DNA of 43,375 bases, from NCBI GenBank assembly GCA_000827205.1, contig KN832575.1:237776-281150 (forward strand), in the 5' to 3' direction. Source of the DNA: Plicaturopsis crispa FD-325 SS-3 (Eukaryota; Basidiomycota; Agaricomycetes; Amylocorticiales; Amylocorticiaceae). Shown piece by piece: positions 1 through 10,399 of the stretch. How positions within the stretch are numbered: the first letter of the stretch is position 1; the number at the start of each line of letters is the position of its first letter. The notes beneath the pieces were generated by a model, which ran no database searches, was not told the origin of the DNA, and worked only from the letters and a program-made list of their open reading frames with translations. Made by a program: the position numbers and the translations under genes.

Positions 1-438
1 CGTCATTTCTGCTTTCATATCGCGTTTACTTGCTTGCAATCACAAGCAGCGACAGCACTGACTGCATTCCTGTTGAGCTTCGTGCTTAGCTTTCGGGACA
101 AGATGCTAACATCGACGGTGCTTGCCATCGCAGATTCCTTCGACGGGGGCGGAGCTCCTCACGATATTCACTGCAACTCGAAACAAGCAAAGACGAGACA
201 AAATATTTATATTCACTTTGGGGTACGGTACATGTACATTGTGCGGGCATTACGACGGTATATACGAGAGGGGCCCACGCGGGTGCGTAGTATCGGTACA
301 TGGGCATACCGAGTGCAGTGTGAGTGCGGAGACGTCGCCGTGCATGCCACATGCCGCCATACATCCAGCCCTCCGTCACGATCCACGCGCAGCTCGATCT
401 CAACACCGTGCCACGACGTGCATTCAAGGGGACGGCCT

Positions 439-490
439 GTGCGTACACAGCAAGGACGGCCGGGGGCGTACACAGCAAGGCCGGACGGCG
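439..490 (+). repeat. tandem duplication of a ~26-bp GC-rich unit
   Basis: Two adjacent units both contain GCGTACACAGCAAGG followed by a GGCCGG-type tail. They are a small imperfect minisatellite inside the low-complexity region. Confidence 0.7.
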
Positions 491-732
491 GGCGTGCGGC
501 ACCGGTGGCCAACGGCGTCGAGAGGGCCGGCGTCGCGTGCGCCTGGCGGAGAGGAGCGAGAGAACGGCGACGGCGCACAGCAACCTGTGAACTAAGAACG
601 GTGAGTGAGCTGCGTACACACGAGACCAACACCAGCTTACTCGCTGGTGTTTGCGCGCGCAGACATCGAGCACTGGGGAGGGCAAAAAGAACGATGACGG
701 CGAGAGGAGTGCGAGGCTTACTCGTCACTGTG

Positions 733-865
733 CATCGACGCCGCCCACCGGAAATGGACTCGGACAACGCCCGCCACTAAACGACGCCCCCCACCGCGCA
801 TCGACGACGCCCACCGCTCAACACAAATCGACGACGCCCACTCTCGCCCACTGCAAATCGACCAC
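733..865 (+). repeat. imperfect minisatellite, ATCGACGACGCCCAC core
   Basis: The core word ATCGACGACGCCCAC and close variants recur about four times in 130 bp, with irregular spacers (ACCGC, TCTCGCC). This explains the Thr/Pro/Ala-rich open frames seen here. Confidence 0.7.
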
Positions 866-1094
866 GGCAGGAGGGAAACGGAAAGGCAATGGGAACGGGA
901 AAACGGAATGGGGGATACGAAGACAGAATACAAAAAACAACGCCCACCGCGCCCCCCTTTTATACGATTCAGCTAAGGGATGACGCACGCGCTATGTGTG
1001 GAATATGCGGAATATGCGGACGTGCGGATGAGGGGGGTTACGTGCCGCGGTTGGTAAGTGGCAACGGGGGCCCGGGGGTCTGTTCGCGGCGCTA

Positions 1095-1265
1095 CTGGCA
1101 GCGAAATTGCGAAGCGCGGTAATTGCGGCGAGGTGGTATTTGCGACGAGATGGTATTTGCGTGGAGCGCGGTAATTGCACCACGGTACTTGCAGCGAAGT
1201 GTGCGAGCAGAGGGGTGCGAGCAGAGGCGAAAGGTGCGAAGTCAGGCGAGGCGGGATATGCGAGG
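1095..1265 (+). repeat. cluster of short direct repeats
   Basis: GCGCGGTAATTGC occurs twice, GATGGTATTTGCG-like words twice and GTGCGAGCAGAGG twice within 170 bp. The pattern is nested short duplication typical of replication slippage, with no coding signal. Confidence 0.6.
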
Positions 1266-3260
1266 GGAGACGAAATGATGTCTGCGCGGTCTGCCCCAGA
1301 TGCACTCTAACTGGGTGGGACGAGGGGTGCGCACGAGCGGGGTGTGCGATCTGCACCGGAGGGTGCAATCGCTAACGGGGCCCCGGCGCGAAATGTCGGC
1401 CTTAGTGCTAGCGAAATGTGGGAACCTGACACAGACATGCCACGGACGTGCCATTGTCCGCGTCAGCGCCGCTATGTCGTTGCGCTCGAAAGCGGACGGC
1501 GCTAGAGAATCCTTTTTCCGAGTCTGTCGCTAGCAACCGCGTCACGGCACCGCCGCGTTCTGCGGGATTCTATTCGCGGGGTCCTGGTTCCAGCGAGACG
1601 CCCGTCGCCGTAGTCCTTGCGAGGCGTCCGTCGTTGTAGTTCCAGCGAGATGGAGACGGGTGCGGCGAACTAGGACGTCGGCGCCGCTATCTCGATGCGC
1701 GCGTCGTTCCAAAGGGCACAGTCGGCCCTGCTGTACGCGACAGTCCCCTGCTGTACACGACGGTCTGTCCTGCTACACACGCCCGCGCAGTCAAAATCGA
1801 GAAAGTACAGCACTCCAGAAAAGGGCAGACGTACCGAGACGCGGACGCGCGGATACGTCTCGAAACGCGGTTGAGACTCAAAACGTGCACGGCGAGGGCG
1901 AAGATGCCCGTGCTTCTTGGTTACCGGACGCGGGTAGTAAGTATTTCGCGGACTGGAAGGCTCAGCGAAATGAGGGAAAAGATGGTGGCGTCGACGCGAC
2001 GCGACGCTACGCTAGTGCGGCATAATCCTTCGCCATCGCGTAGGCACTCCGAGTCGGGGCGCGGTGAAAGAAGGCGAGATGCACGGATGGCGGACAGCAG
2101 ATCTCGGCCTGAATCTGCACAGTTCAGCTCTGCCGGCGCGTTTGGATGAATCGTGCAGGGACTGACCTGTGGTTCGTGCCAGCTGTATGCGTTGACGTCG
2201 CAGGCTGGCACGGCATTCGCTGGCCTCTGTTCTCGTCGGTTCAAGCGTGTGAGTGCCGCGTCTCGATAGATGTGAGCCGGGCGCGTCGAGCGGGAATGGA
2301 CAAGTCAAGTCCGGGTCGTTTTGATTCGGATATCGTAGGGCGGCGTCGTGAATGTTTCCAACGACGAAAAAGCGAACTGCTTTTCATTGAGATATGATCG
2401 CTTAGATGAGAAAGATCTCGCGAAACTTACCGTATGCGAAACGTCGAATGCCCGAGCACAGACGCACATTCAAGCCACGGCTGACAGCTGCAAGGGATAA
2501 GAAAGGTTACATTTAGGGTATGTAGTATGTAGCGGACGACGGGGAGGTCAAGGAGATTTCGAGCGATGGCACAGGGAACGATGAACGTACAAGACAGAAA
2601 GTCGAAACGCGTCGATTTCGAAATTTCGTGTTTCCAAAGTTCAGCCACTTTCCTCGAGCTGCGCGCTTTCTCCTGCATCTCTCACTCTTCAATTCCTCCG
2701 TCTGTCCGACTAGCCCTGACTAGCCTGACTATTGTGAGATAAATTTTCTGTCCCGCAGAAACGGTTATTATTTCAACGGAATGGTAAGTACAAAATCCAA
2801 ATTGACCGCATTCTGGGATACATTTCGACCAGTGCTAATTGATCGTTATGCAAGATAATGAGATCGGACTGCCAGGCTATCTGGATGGCAGATTTCTGTG
2901 CTACAGCTGTGCTGACACTCAGTGCTCAGACCTTGTTTTTCACAAGAAATCCTGAGGTTTACACAGGTGGCTACAGTCGAAGTTACTACTGAAATCCAGC
3001 ATTATACAGGTTTGTTCAAGCCTCAAAGGACAGCCTGCATGAGACTGTAGTTACAGTAGTGGCATCACAACTTTCAGGAGTTCTTTGCAGCTCAATTGGC
3101 ACTTACTTCAATCTTACAGCTCAGGATGCACTCAGGACATGATCTGATAACGCTGGCTGAGTCTTGAACTGAGTCGGTTGAGGATACCAGTCAGACTGAT
3201 CTGTAGATTACGGACTGTCATCGCTGCGCGCGTCGCAGCCAGGAACTAATCAAAAGAATT

Positions 3261-3333
3261 CCAGAAGTGTTTCCGGGGACGCCGGAGGTTGCACGACCAA
3301 TGCAAACTCCGTCGTCCCCAGGAACACCTCTGG
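3261..3333 (+). other. 73-nt near-perfect hairpin
   Basis: Two 33-nt arms start CCAGAAGTGTTTCC and end GGAACACCTCTGG. They pair at 28 of 33 positions by Watson-Crick rules plus one G-U, with a 7-nt loop (CGACCAA). No T-tract follows, so a simple terminator is unlikely. Size and shape fit a small-RNA precursor or a tiny fold-back element; the sequence cannot decide between them. Confidence 0.75.
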
Positions 3334-3689
3334 TTTCCTGTACTTACATGTAAAAATAATACACCCCCACAATGGATATGCAGGGCATGCACAGGACATG
3401 CACATGCAGAGTGCACTGCACCATTGTAAGCAAAATGTGCTCAGTGCCTTGGAAACTGCAGGAAATGATCAGTACGACTGCAGGGGAGAGAAGTGAGAAT
3501 ACCTTGGCATGCAGGAACACGGGCAACGGTTGGCAGCGTCCGGAAATAAGTGCATCACTGAAATTTAGGGAGAAGACGCACCTTTTCGAAGTGGCAACCA
3601 ATAATGACTAAAGTTCTGCGGAGGGACTAGTAGGCGCCGCGCGCGGGGCCTGTCAAGTTGAAACGGCACCCGCGTAATATTCCCTGGGG

Positions 3690-3697
3690 TATATAAA
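3690..3697 (+). promoter_or_regulatory. TATA box (TATATAAA) before the exon array
   Basis: A consensus TATATAAA followed by a pyrimidine-rich stretch (3717-3740, TTTTTTCGACCACCTACC) is a typical fungal core promoter. Transcription would start near 3720-3730 and run into the repeated exon array. Confidence 0.55.
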
Positions 3698-5044
3698 GGT
3701 CAGGATGTGTCTGCAATTTTTTCGACCACCTACCTTTCCCCTAGCCCTCGTAATGCCCCTCCGTCTCCCCATCCACTTATCTGTCTGGTTTCGCCCACTT
3801 CAGTTCGTCGCATGCGAGATCCAGGAGCGCAGACACCGTGTGCTCACTGAATGTTTAGGTCCGTAAATTTGTGTCTCATTCTTTTGTTGAATTATCTAGC
3901 TGATTGTCGTCGATGCTTGTAGGTTGAGGGCAAGCACGGCGCGTCTGACTGTGAGCGCGTCGGCGCGGACTCGGAAGTTCGCACTCCGCGACGCCGCCGA
4001 CATTTTGGCTCTGCACTTGGTCTGCAACTTCAAGCAGTCGCTCAACGGTTTCGAGCCGGGCCCCACTGGTAGCGTCCACTTCAAGCGAATGCTTGGGTGG
4101 AATAGAGGAGGTGTTTGGTATAATACGGGGCTGTTGGGACTCGGAGGTACGCCTTTTCGGCTTTTTTAAAATCGATCGAAATCATTCATGGTCTCGCATT
4201 CCAGCCGGTGGACGTGGATGCCATCCTAATCGTCGCACGACGTGAGGCTCCATGGGAGCCTCGGGGCAGATGAAACGTGTAGTATTGACTGCATGCACCG
4301 AAGCGCCTCTCCGTGGCGCGAGACGTCGTGCGTCGACGTGACCGGGGCACGAAGGGCGTCAAACGCTCGTATCCTAAGCAGCTTGCACGCAGCGTGCACG
4401 AAAGGTAGGCGTGCGCATTGTCTCCAGTATGGTCTCGTTCACTGACATATCGCATCTCGCAGGGTGTGCTTGGGTGCATCACCACTCATTGGGGACGCAG
4501 CACGCATGTCAAGGCTCGACATGGCGGCGCCACGGCATGAAATAAGAGGCCGCGCGCCCCTTCCTGGACGCTGCACGTAAACGTAGCGCTGCATGCATAT
4601 CCCTCCGTCTCCCGAACCACCGTATCTATGTCGGTCGAGCCACGGAGCCATATGTTACTGGTCTATCATGGCCAAAGCCGTGAAGACGGCCCTTGCTCTC
4701 TATTTTAGATATCCCTCCATGGATTCGTTGTAGCAAGTGCTAGAGGTAAGGTCTCTCATTCTTCCTTGTGTGTCAATCTCGGCTAATCTGTGTTATCTAC
4801 GACCATAGATATTTTGGTACGGAACGTTCGCTGGATGAGCGTCGGGAAGGTCATAGGCCTTCTCGATGTTTCCTTTATATCGTACCAATAAGAGGCTTCA
4901 ACGACACGATGAATACACGCCGCCCACCCCGCGTACTCGTCGCCGCATATAGCTATGGGATCGGGCGCCTTCGTTGTGAATACTGTCTCGCACAACTCAG
5001 ACAGTGTCGACACTGACCACGTTGTTGTAATAAGCTGTTTTGCA

Positions 5045-6629
5045 GCAGCGCGAAGCGCTGCCCGTGTCACCTTCACGGCAAGGGCCTCCTCGTGCCGGTG
5101 ACATGGCGAAGTATGATATATGCATCGAAGTCCGGTGGACTACCGTTATAATATGCGCGGGGTTCCATGCGGTTGGTCGTATTTTTCTGTCTTCTGCTGC
5201 CTTGGGACTGACAAGTAGCACTCCCGTAGTCCCGCCGTCCCACTGTTTTGCGTGTCAGGCCGCGCGAAGCGCTGCCGTAGATGTCGGTGCCTGGCCGTGA
5301 AGTCGCGAAGCTCCCCGTTTTCGGAGACATGACAATATATATGGATCGTCGTCCCGCGAGCGCCCCTCTACTCTACAATGTGTGGCCCGCCCTGCCGTGA
5401 TGTTGGTGCTATGCGGGGGACTTTTTATGTCGTACTAGTAGTCTGTCTTCCCGACATTCTCGCTAGCGGTCGTCGCGAGGGCCGCTTCCAGCACGCAGCA
5501 TGATGATTCGCAGTAGCAGCGCGCAGCGCTGCTGCCAATTGGTCCCCGACATGATAAAGTATATATGAATCGAAATCCGGCAAGCAGCATGTACGTATCG
5601 TACATAACGTTCGGCTATGCTCAGTATACTAACTGGCTCTTTCAGATCTGCGCGAACACCAACGCGCCAGGCGCCTCTGTGCCCGCCGCCTTTAGAGCTT
5701 GGGTCTTGCAGCCCAGGCTACGTTGCCATGGCACCGTCATGGCAATGTATGTATGGATCGAAATCCCGCGGACCGATGACTGGCGTTGCTTTGGGCGTCG
5801 GCCGCATGGAGAGTCAGTGCCGCCCTTTTCGCTGGTATTGTCGGTGTCCTGACTTATCTTCTACATCAGTTTCATCGTATGGTGCTGTCACACAGGCAGC
5901 GCGAAGCGCTGCCCATTGTTTTTTTGGATTGAACATAGCAGTGTCTATATGTATGTATTGGCGCCTCGTGAACCGCCTGCCTTGCATCCAACTTGCATCG
6001 CGTAGGCTTCCAGGTTAGTTTTTAATTCTCCTCTTCATCGTGGTGCTTTAAGTAATTGGTTGCTCTCCTAGTTGTGTCGTATCTCCGGCAGCGCGAAGCG
6101 CTGCTCCGTCTCGCCTTGCCACGCATCGTCGGAAACTCGACGTGGCAATGTATATATGGATCGACGCCCCGCGAACCGCCGCGTTGCACCGCCAGGCCTC
6201 CAGAGTCGTCTTGCATCCCCGGCAGCGCGCAGCGCTGCTACCTCCCGCCCCGCTGCTCATCCTCGAAGCCTCGACATGACAAGGTATATATGGATCGACG
6301 TCCCGCGAACCGCTCGCCTTGCCCCTCGCGGGCTTCTAGGTTAGTTTTCTATTCTTCTTTCCTCCGCTACGCATCCATTAATCATAGGAACATTCAGTTG
6401 TCTTGCGTACGCGGCAGCGCGAAGCGCTGCTACCTCTCGCCTCGCCGCCCAGCCTCGAAGCCTCGACATAACAATGTATGTATGGATCGAAGTCCCGTGA
6501 ACCGCCTGCTGTGCACTGTGCGCTGCGCAGGGCCTCTAGGTTAGTCGCATATCATTCCCTCCGTCCTCGTGCCTCAATAAATTGGTTCCTTACCAGGTAG
6601 TTTGTGTTCCCGCTAGCGCGCAGCGCTGC
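5045..6629 (+). repeat. array of ~195-bp units, each with a 17-nt stem-loop
   Basis: The stem-loop GCAGCGC-GAA/GCA-GCGCTGC lies at 5045-5061, 5259-5275 (one arm change), 5516-5532, 5896-5912, 6088-6104, 6222-6238, 6414-6430 and 6613-6629 (one or two changes). Six copies have perfect 7-bp arms. About 40-75 nt after each comes a second block, consensus ACATGACAATGTATATATGG then ATCGACGTCCCGCGAACCGC. It is seen near 5101, 5330, 5547, 5737, 5932, 6140, 6274, 6465 and 6664. Unit spacing is mostly 190-220 bp. The copy at 6222 follows the previous one after only about 134 bp and lacks the intron between them. More worn copies continue to about 7.3 kb. Confidence 0.85.
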
Positions 6630-7394
6630 TCCCGTCCGCTCCCCGCCCGTTCTTGAAGATTGGACGTGGCAGTGCACATATGGATCGTTCCCCCCGCGAA
6701 CCGCCAGTGTCGTGACGCGCAGGGGTTACAGGTAAGTTCTATGTAGCTCTCCTCGTCGTTGCGCACCCATTAATTGTTTGCTCGTTTAGTTGTCCTCCGT
6801 TTTCCGCCTAGCGAGGTTCTGCTAGTGCTACCGCGCGCACCACCGCCCATCTTCGAAGGCGCGGCGCGGCGAAGTGTGTTGAGATTCACGCCGCCGAGTC
6901 GCTTGACGCGTTTCGTCTTGGGTCTTTGCGGTGAATAAATTCTGGTTCCTTCTACACTGTCTCTCAATCTCACGGGTTCCTGATCTGCCAGCACGGCATT
7001 CGCATGCCGCGATGCTCTCCGCGTGAGTTCCCTTATGTTTTTCTCCTTTTCGGAGGTTGATGGAAAGACGCAGGGCTGTAACGGGCGCACACTCGATGCG
7101 CCGACGCGCAGCAGTGAGTTTTCAACCGTCCCTCCGGGTGGCTGAACCTAACATTGCTGCGGATAGGAATCTTCATCGCCCGGGGCTCGTTCTCTCGAAA
7201 CCTGGTTAGTGCAGTGTGTTTCGTCGTCCCCGATCCACGCTGACTTGCATCTCGCACAGCGTCCGGGATCCTCTATCCCTAAGCTCGAACCTGTGGCCCC
7301 CGGACTCGTTTCCTCGAAACATGACATAGAATACCGTTGTAGACTACCTGCATGTACGAACATGAACGCGCACCCAGGCCTGTCGTTTGCACAA

Positions 7395-7419
7395 ACCTGC
7401 AAACGGCAGGTCTTTTTTT
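7395..7419 (+). terminator. short stem-loop followed by T tract
   Basis: ACCTGC and GCAGGT form a 6-bp stem around a 5-nt loop and are followed at once by CTTTTTTT. It lies at the end of the exon array, where its transcript could stop. In a fungal Pol II gene this layout is not a proven signal, so the call is tentative. Confidence 0.3.
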
Positions 7420-7542
7420 ACCCATGCGAGCTTCCCCGCGGGGAGGGGAACCTATGATCGTGCCAAAGTGAAAAAGAGGGCAAAACGAACTTGTGTTGCT
7501 TTTGTGTTTTCATTTTTCGTCAACTTATTGCCTCTTAAGAAA

Positions 7543-8883
7543 TCACTGGGGGTCAAACGACGAAGGGGAAATGATCCCCCCACTTCTTGCCTCCTCCCAC
7601 CACAAGCTGCCGCGCAAGAAAATTTTCATTCGACGACTATGTACACGAATTTCTACCCTACCCATGTCCTCCTCCTTCGACGCCGTGCGCTGGTGCTGCC
7701 GCGCGTCCTGCGGGGGCGTCGGCGGGATGAGCGTCTGCGGCGTGTAGTACGTGGTCGCGTTCGCGCTGAACGGGTCCGGCTCCGGCCTCGCGTACACCAC
7801 GAGGTCGTGCGAGGAGTCGTCGTTGACCTCGTTCGACCCGCCGGAGGACGACGACGCGCGGATCATGTTCTGGAACATCGTGTCGCTCAGCGCGCGCCCG
7901 CGGCTCTTCACCGAGACCGACCCGGACGAGCCCGACGACGCGGACGAACGGTTGGCGAGCGAGTGGAACACCGTCTGCCCGAAGCTGAACGACTGGCTGC
8001 GGTCGTGCTGCGACTGCGACTTGTCCGCGGAGTGGAACACCGTCTCGTCCGCGGCGGCGGGCTTCAAGGGCGTCGACGTGAACGCGTGCGGCTCGACGAC
8101 CTCCGCCGCGCTCTCGAGGCGCGGGATCGGCGGCAGCGCGTGCTCCTGCGACATGTCGAACGGGTTCGTCAGCTCCGGCGGGCCGACGGGCAGCAGCATC
8201 GACGCAGGCGCGACGTGGCTCTCCCCCTCCGCCGCGAAGATCCCCGCGACGCTCGGGCGCGGGCGCGGCACCGGCGACTGCTGCAGCTTCTCGAGGAAGC
8301 TCGGCGCGTGCTCGGCGTCGCTGGCGACGGAGACGTCCGGGCTGATCACCTTGTACGCGTCGCGCGAGAAGAAGCGCACGTTCTGGCCCGTGCCCGGCGT
8401 GTTGGGGTCGCGCAGGATCGAGCGCACCGACCCGTACTTGTCGTTGCCGTACAGGCTCGCGTCGTCCGTCGGTGGCCGCGCGGTGTCCGAAGACGGGCGT
8501 AGCGATGTTTGCGAGACTGCGCAAAGACAACGGTAAGCATTTGACGTGGGGTAGGCACACCGAAACGCACCGTTTGTATTTATGTTCAGGGAGGACTTGA
8601 CGCGCTTGGGGAGCGTCATGGGCAGCCGGAGCGACGAGTCGCCGTCGTCGGCCTTGATGGCCACCTTGGACATGCGCTTGAACACGCTGCGCCGACCGTG
8701 TTTCGACGGCGACGCGGGTGGGCTGGGGGTGGGGAAAGGCACTTCTGGCGCGTCGTTCGTATCGTGAAACACTGACAAGTTCGGATGTTGCTCGTACACC
8801 CGGGTTAAAACTTCGGATTGGGCTGACGACGTCGCGTCCGAGTCTGAGCGCGGCTTGAGCGCATGGCTAAGTTTCGACCACAT
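7543..8883 (-). CDS. serine-rich disordered protein, probably 3'-truncated
   Basis: The frame begins MWSKLSHALK (an in-frame ATG seven codons upstream at 8904 is possible) and encodes a Ser/Pro-rich, largely disordered protein. It has phosphosite-like words such as SVFKRMSK, a SVRSILRDPN segment and FFSRDAYKVISPD. A 54-nt in-frame interval (8517-8570) with GT...CAG ends is probably an intron: it splits otherwise continuous Ser-rich sequence and removes a Cys/Tyr-rich insert. The convincing coding ends at HQRTASKEEDM (about 7660). Beyond that the frame runs 35-40 residues of unlike composition to a stop at 7543. The KEEDM end resembles the approach to a coiled coil, but none follows in any frame. 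I do not recognise the family. A large plus-strand frame over the same DNA is a GC shadow. Confidence 0.6.
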   Translation of the reverse strand: MWSKLSHALKPRSDSDATSSAQSEVLTRVYEQHPNLSVFHDTNDAPEVPFPTPSPPASPSKHGRRSVFKRMSKVAIKADDGDSSLRLPMTLPKRVKSSLNINTNGAFRCAYPTSNAYRCLCAVSQTSLRPSSDTARPPTDDASLYGNDKYGSVRSILRDPNTPGTGQNVRFFSRDAYKVISPDVSVASDAEHAPSFLEKLQQSPVPRPRPSVAGIFAAEGESHVAPASMLLPVGPPELTNPFDMSQEHALPPIPRLESAAEVVEPHAFTSTPLKPAAADETVFHSADKSQSQHDRSQSFSFGQTVFHSLANRSSASSGSSGSVSVKSRGRALSDTMFQNMIRASSSSGGSNEVNDDSSHDLVVYARPEPDPFSANATTYYTPQTLIPPTPPQDARQHQRTASKEEDMGRVEIRVHSRRMKIFLRGSLWWEEARSGGIISPSSFDPQ

Positions 8884-10255
8884 ATCTTTCGTTCGTAAGT
8901 GCAATGTTCGTACTGCAATCGAGGGTCAGCGTCTTGTCACCACTCCGTGCACCACCCTACTCCGTGCACTCCCCCCTCCGTAGACTCGAATAGAACACTC
9001 ACAGTAGAAAAGGTATCTTTCACCTGCACGAGATACGACAACGACCAACCGTTGCCTGATTGAAATTGAAACTCGCGACGCTTGAGCTCGTTCGACCGCT
9101 GCAATGCGAGCCCTTCGTCAGTCTCAAAAGAGCATCAAGATATATCCGCATCCTCTTACATTAGTGACGAGTAAGTTATTGGACTCTACGTCGAGTTCTG
9201 AGGAAACGCAGGCGAGTCCGTCGTGGTCGAAGGCAAGAAACTGAAATCGCGGAAAACGCTCAACTTGAACCATCACATGATCGTTTTCTTTTCAATTTGC
9301 CTTGCAACTTGAAAAAAATAATCTACACGCCTTGTCCTTATACTTGTTTGTCCCTTTCGTACAATTTGTAAAGAGGTGTAGACGAACAAAAAGGTGAGAA
9401 GGTACTGCTGTGTTGAGAGCGATTGTCTAAACATCTGCGTTTCAGGTCATTTCGAGACGCGTTTTGTGCAAATCCGACGACAGCGACTCGAAGGTGTAGC
9501 AGCCAAATATCGTGTCAGTGGAAAGTACTACTCTCCATGCGCAAGGCGAAAGCTGGAAGTCATCCGGGCCTTAGGGCACACGAGGAAAGCGTAGCAATAT
9601 TGTGAGTGACCAGTCCATTTGTACGTGCACGGCGAGTCTACTGTTCTTCTACAGACTACAGCCATCCAAGTGCCCGCAATTGTCATTCAACAGGTTCTCT
9701 ATCCACCAGCCCGATATGACCGACCGCGATGGATCCGTACACGGCGTGTACTATACACCCAACGGCCTACGCCACCGCCTGCAGATGCGACAGCCCAATC
9801 GAAACCCGGGGCATGCGGGGCTGCGTCAACCCAGCATTGCATCGCAGGACTTATCTCAGGTGCGCCGGTTGTTTACGATTGCGTCGCATAGACTTGCTGA
9901 TCTGGTCAGGACCGTTGGTTCGCAGCGTGTATTCGTGATGAGTCCCCGTGGGTGCGACTCCGGCCATCCCCGCCCGTGGGCCCCGTGCCATACGAGTCGC
10001 GGGCTGACTATCCGCTGCCGCCACAAACACGCGGACCGGTGTAGTAGTCGCTCTTGCGAACAACGCAACTCCCATCTTGTACATTTCCCGGCTCGAGTGT
10101 TGCGTTTCCGCCGGCTCTGGATACAGATCGGGCGCACCACATCAAGGCAACGCGGCTGGGCCACCATCTTGTCCTGCCTTTCTGTGTGTATTGTTGTAGT
10201 AATGGATTGTAATGCACGAAACACGATGAACATGAATAAGTTTGGAAGTATATAA
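8884..10255. other. intergenic region and possible 5' exons of the nucleotidyltransferase gene
   Basis: 8.90-9.60 kb holds nothing recognisable. From about 9660 to 10060 the plus strand has Pro/Gln/Arg-rich open stretches in several frames (for example PTPPPADAT near 9765 and PPVGPVPYES near 9975). They have the character of the disordered N-terminal region of fungal Cid1-type proteins. I could not join them into one frame, so these may be 5' coding exons, 5' UTR or decayed sequence. Confidence 0.35.
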
Positions 10256-10399
10256 GTTATCTAAAGAAGTGGTAACCCCGGACCCCGTAATTGGATCCGA
10301 AAGCGTTGTCCAAAAGGATACCAGCGGTTTGTTTCCAGCTTCCACAGTCCACCATCCGTCCTGGCGTCGACCTCATTTCACGGCTTACCGACGACGACG

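Larger units (their letters stand above)
1..3680. other. GC-rich low-complexity DNA without a credible gene
   Basis: Many overlapping open frames occur on both strands, but they are rich in Arg, Thr and Ala, overlap one another, lack splice-compatible partners and match no family I know. That is what GC-rich low-complexity DNA produces by chance. Short imperfect tandem repeats occur at about 439-490, 733-865 and 1095-1265. Between about 2850 and 3200 base composition changes: it is AT-richer, with CTCAGGA and CTACAG words recurring, which may be the remnant of an old repeat element. A long hairpin follows at 3261-3333. Confidence 0.55.
3723..7420 (+). ncRNA. putative spliced non-coding transcript of duplicated exons
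   Basis: A TATA box at 3690 is followed by a regular series of intron-like intervals with good donors (GTACGC, GTAGGC, GTTGGT, GTACGT, GTCAGT, GTTAGT, GTAAGT) and CAG/TAG acceptors. They lie at 4147-4204, 4405-4462, 4746-4808, 5172-5229, 5591-5645, 5813-5869, 6014-6071, 6340-6397, 6540-6596, 6732-6789, 6931-6991 and 7205-7259. Less certain ones are 3859-3922, 4973-5045 and 5406-5466. Nearly all are 55-63 nt, six of them exactly 58. The blocks between are mostly 124-176 nt. Those from about 5.0 to 6.9 kb are diverged copies of one another: a GCAGCGC stem-loop, a CCTCGACATGACAA..TATATATGGATCG block, then CCGCGAACCGCC. Block lengths are not consistently divisible by three and the best start codon (3753) meets a stop just after the first junction, so I infer a non-coding RNA. 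A diverged repeat-exon protein gene cannot be excluded. No snoRNA C/D or H/ACA boxes were recognised. Confidence 0.5.

Noticed and set aside
34-780. 248-codon plus frame at the left edge
   Set aside because: It overlaps several equally long frames on both strands, is Arg/Thr-rich with internal repeats, and has no domain.
6056-6544. 162-codon frame through the repeat array
   Set aside because: It reads through predicted introns, and homologous units fall in different frames, so repetition of peptide motifs only mirrors the DNA repeats.
5045-6731. snoRNA, tRNA or H/ACA RNA inside each repeated exon
   Set aside because: No C (RTGATGA)/D (CTGA) pair, no ACA three bases from an exon end and no tRNA B-box were found.
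7387-8502. 371-codon plus-strand open frame, Arg/Val-rich
   Set aside because: It is the GC-rich antisense shadow of the Ser-rich minus-strand gene; its composition (runs of R, V, A) is typical of a wrong frame.
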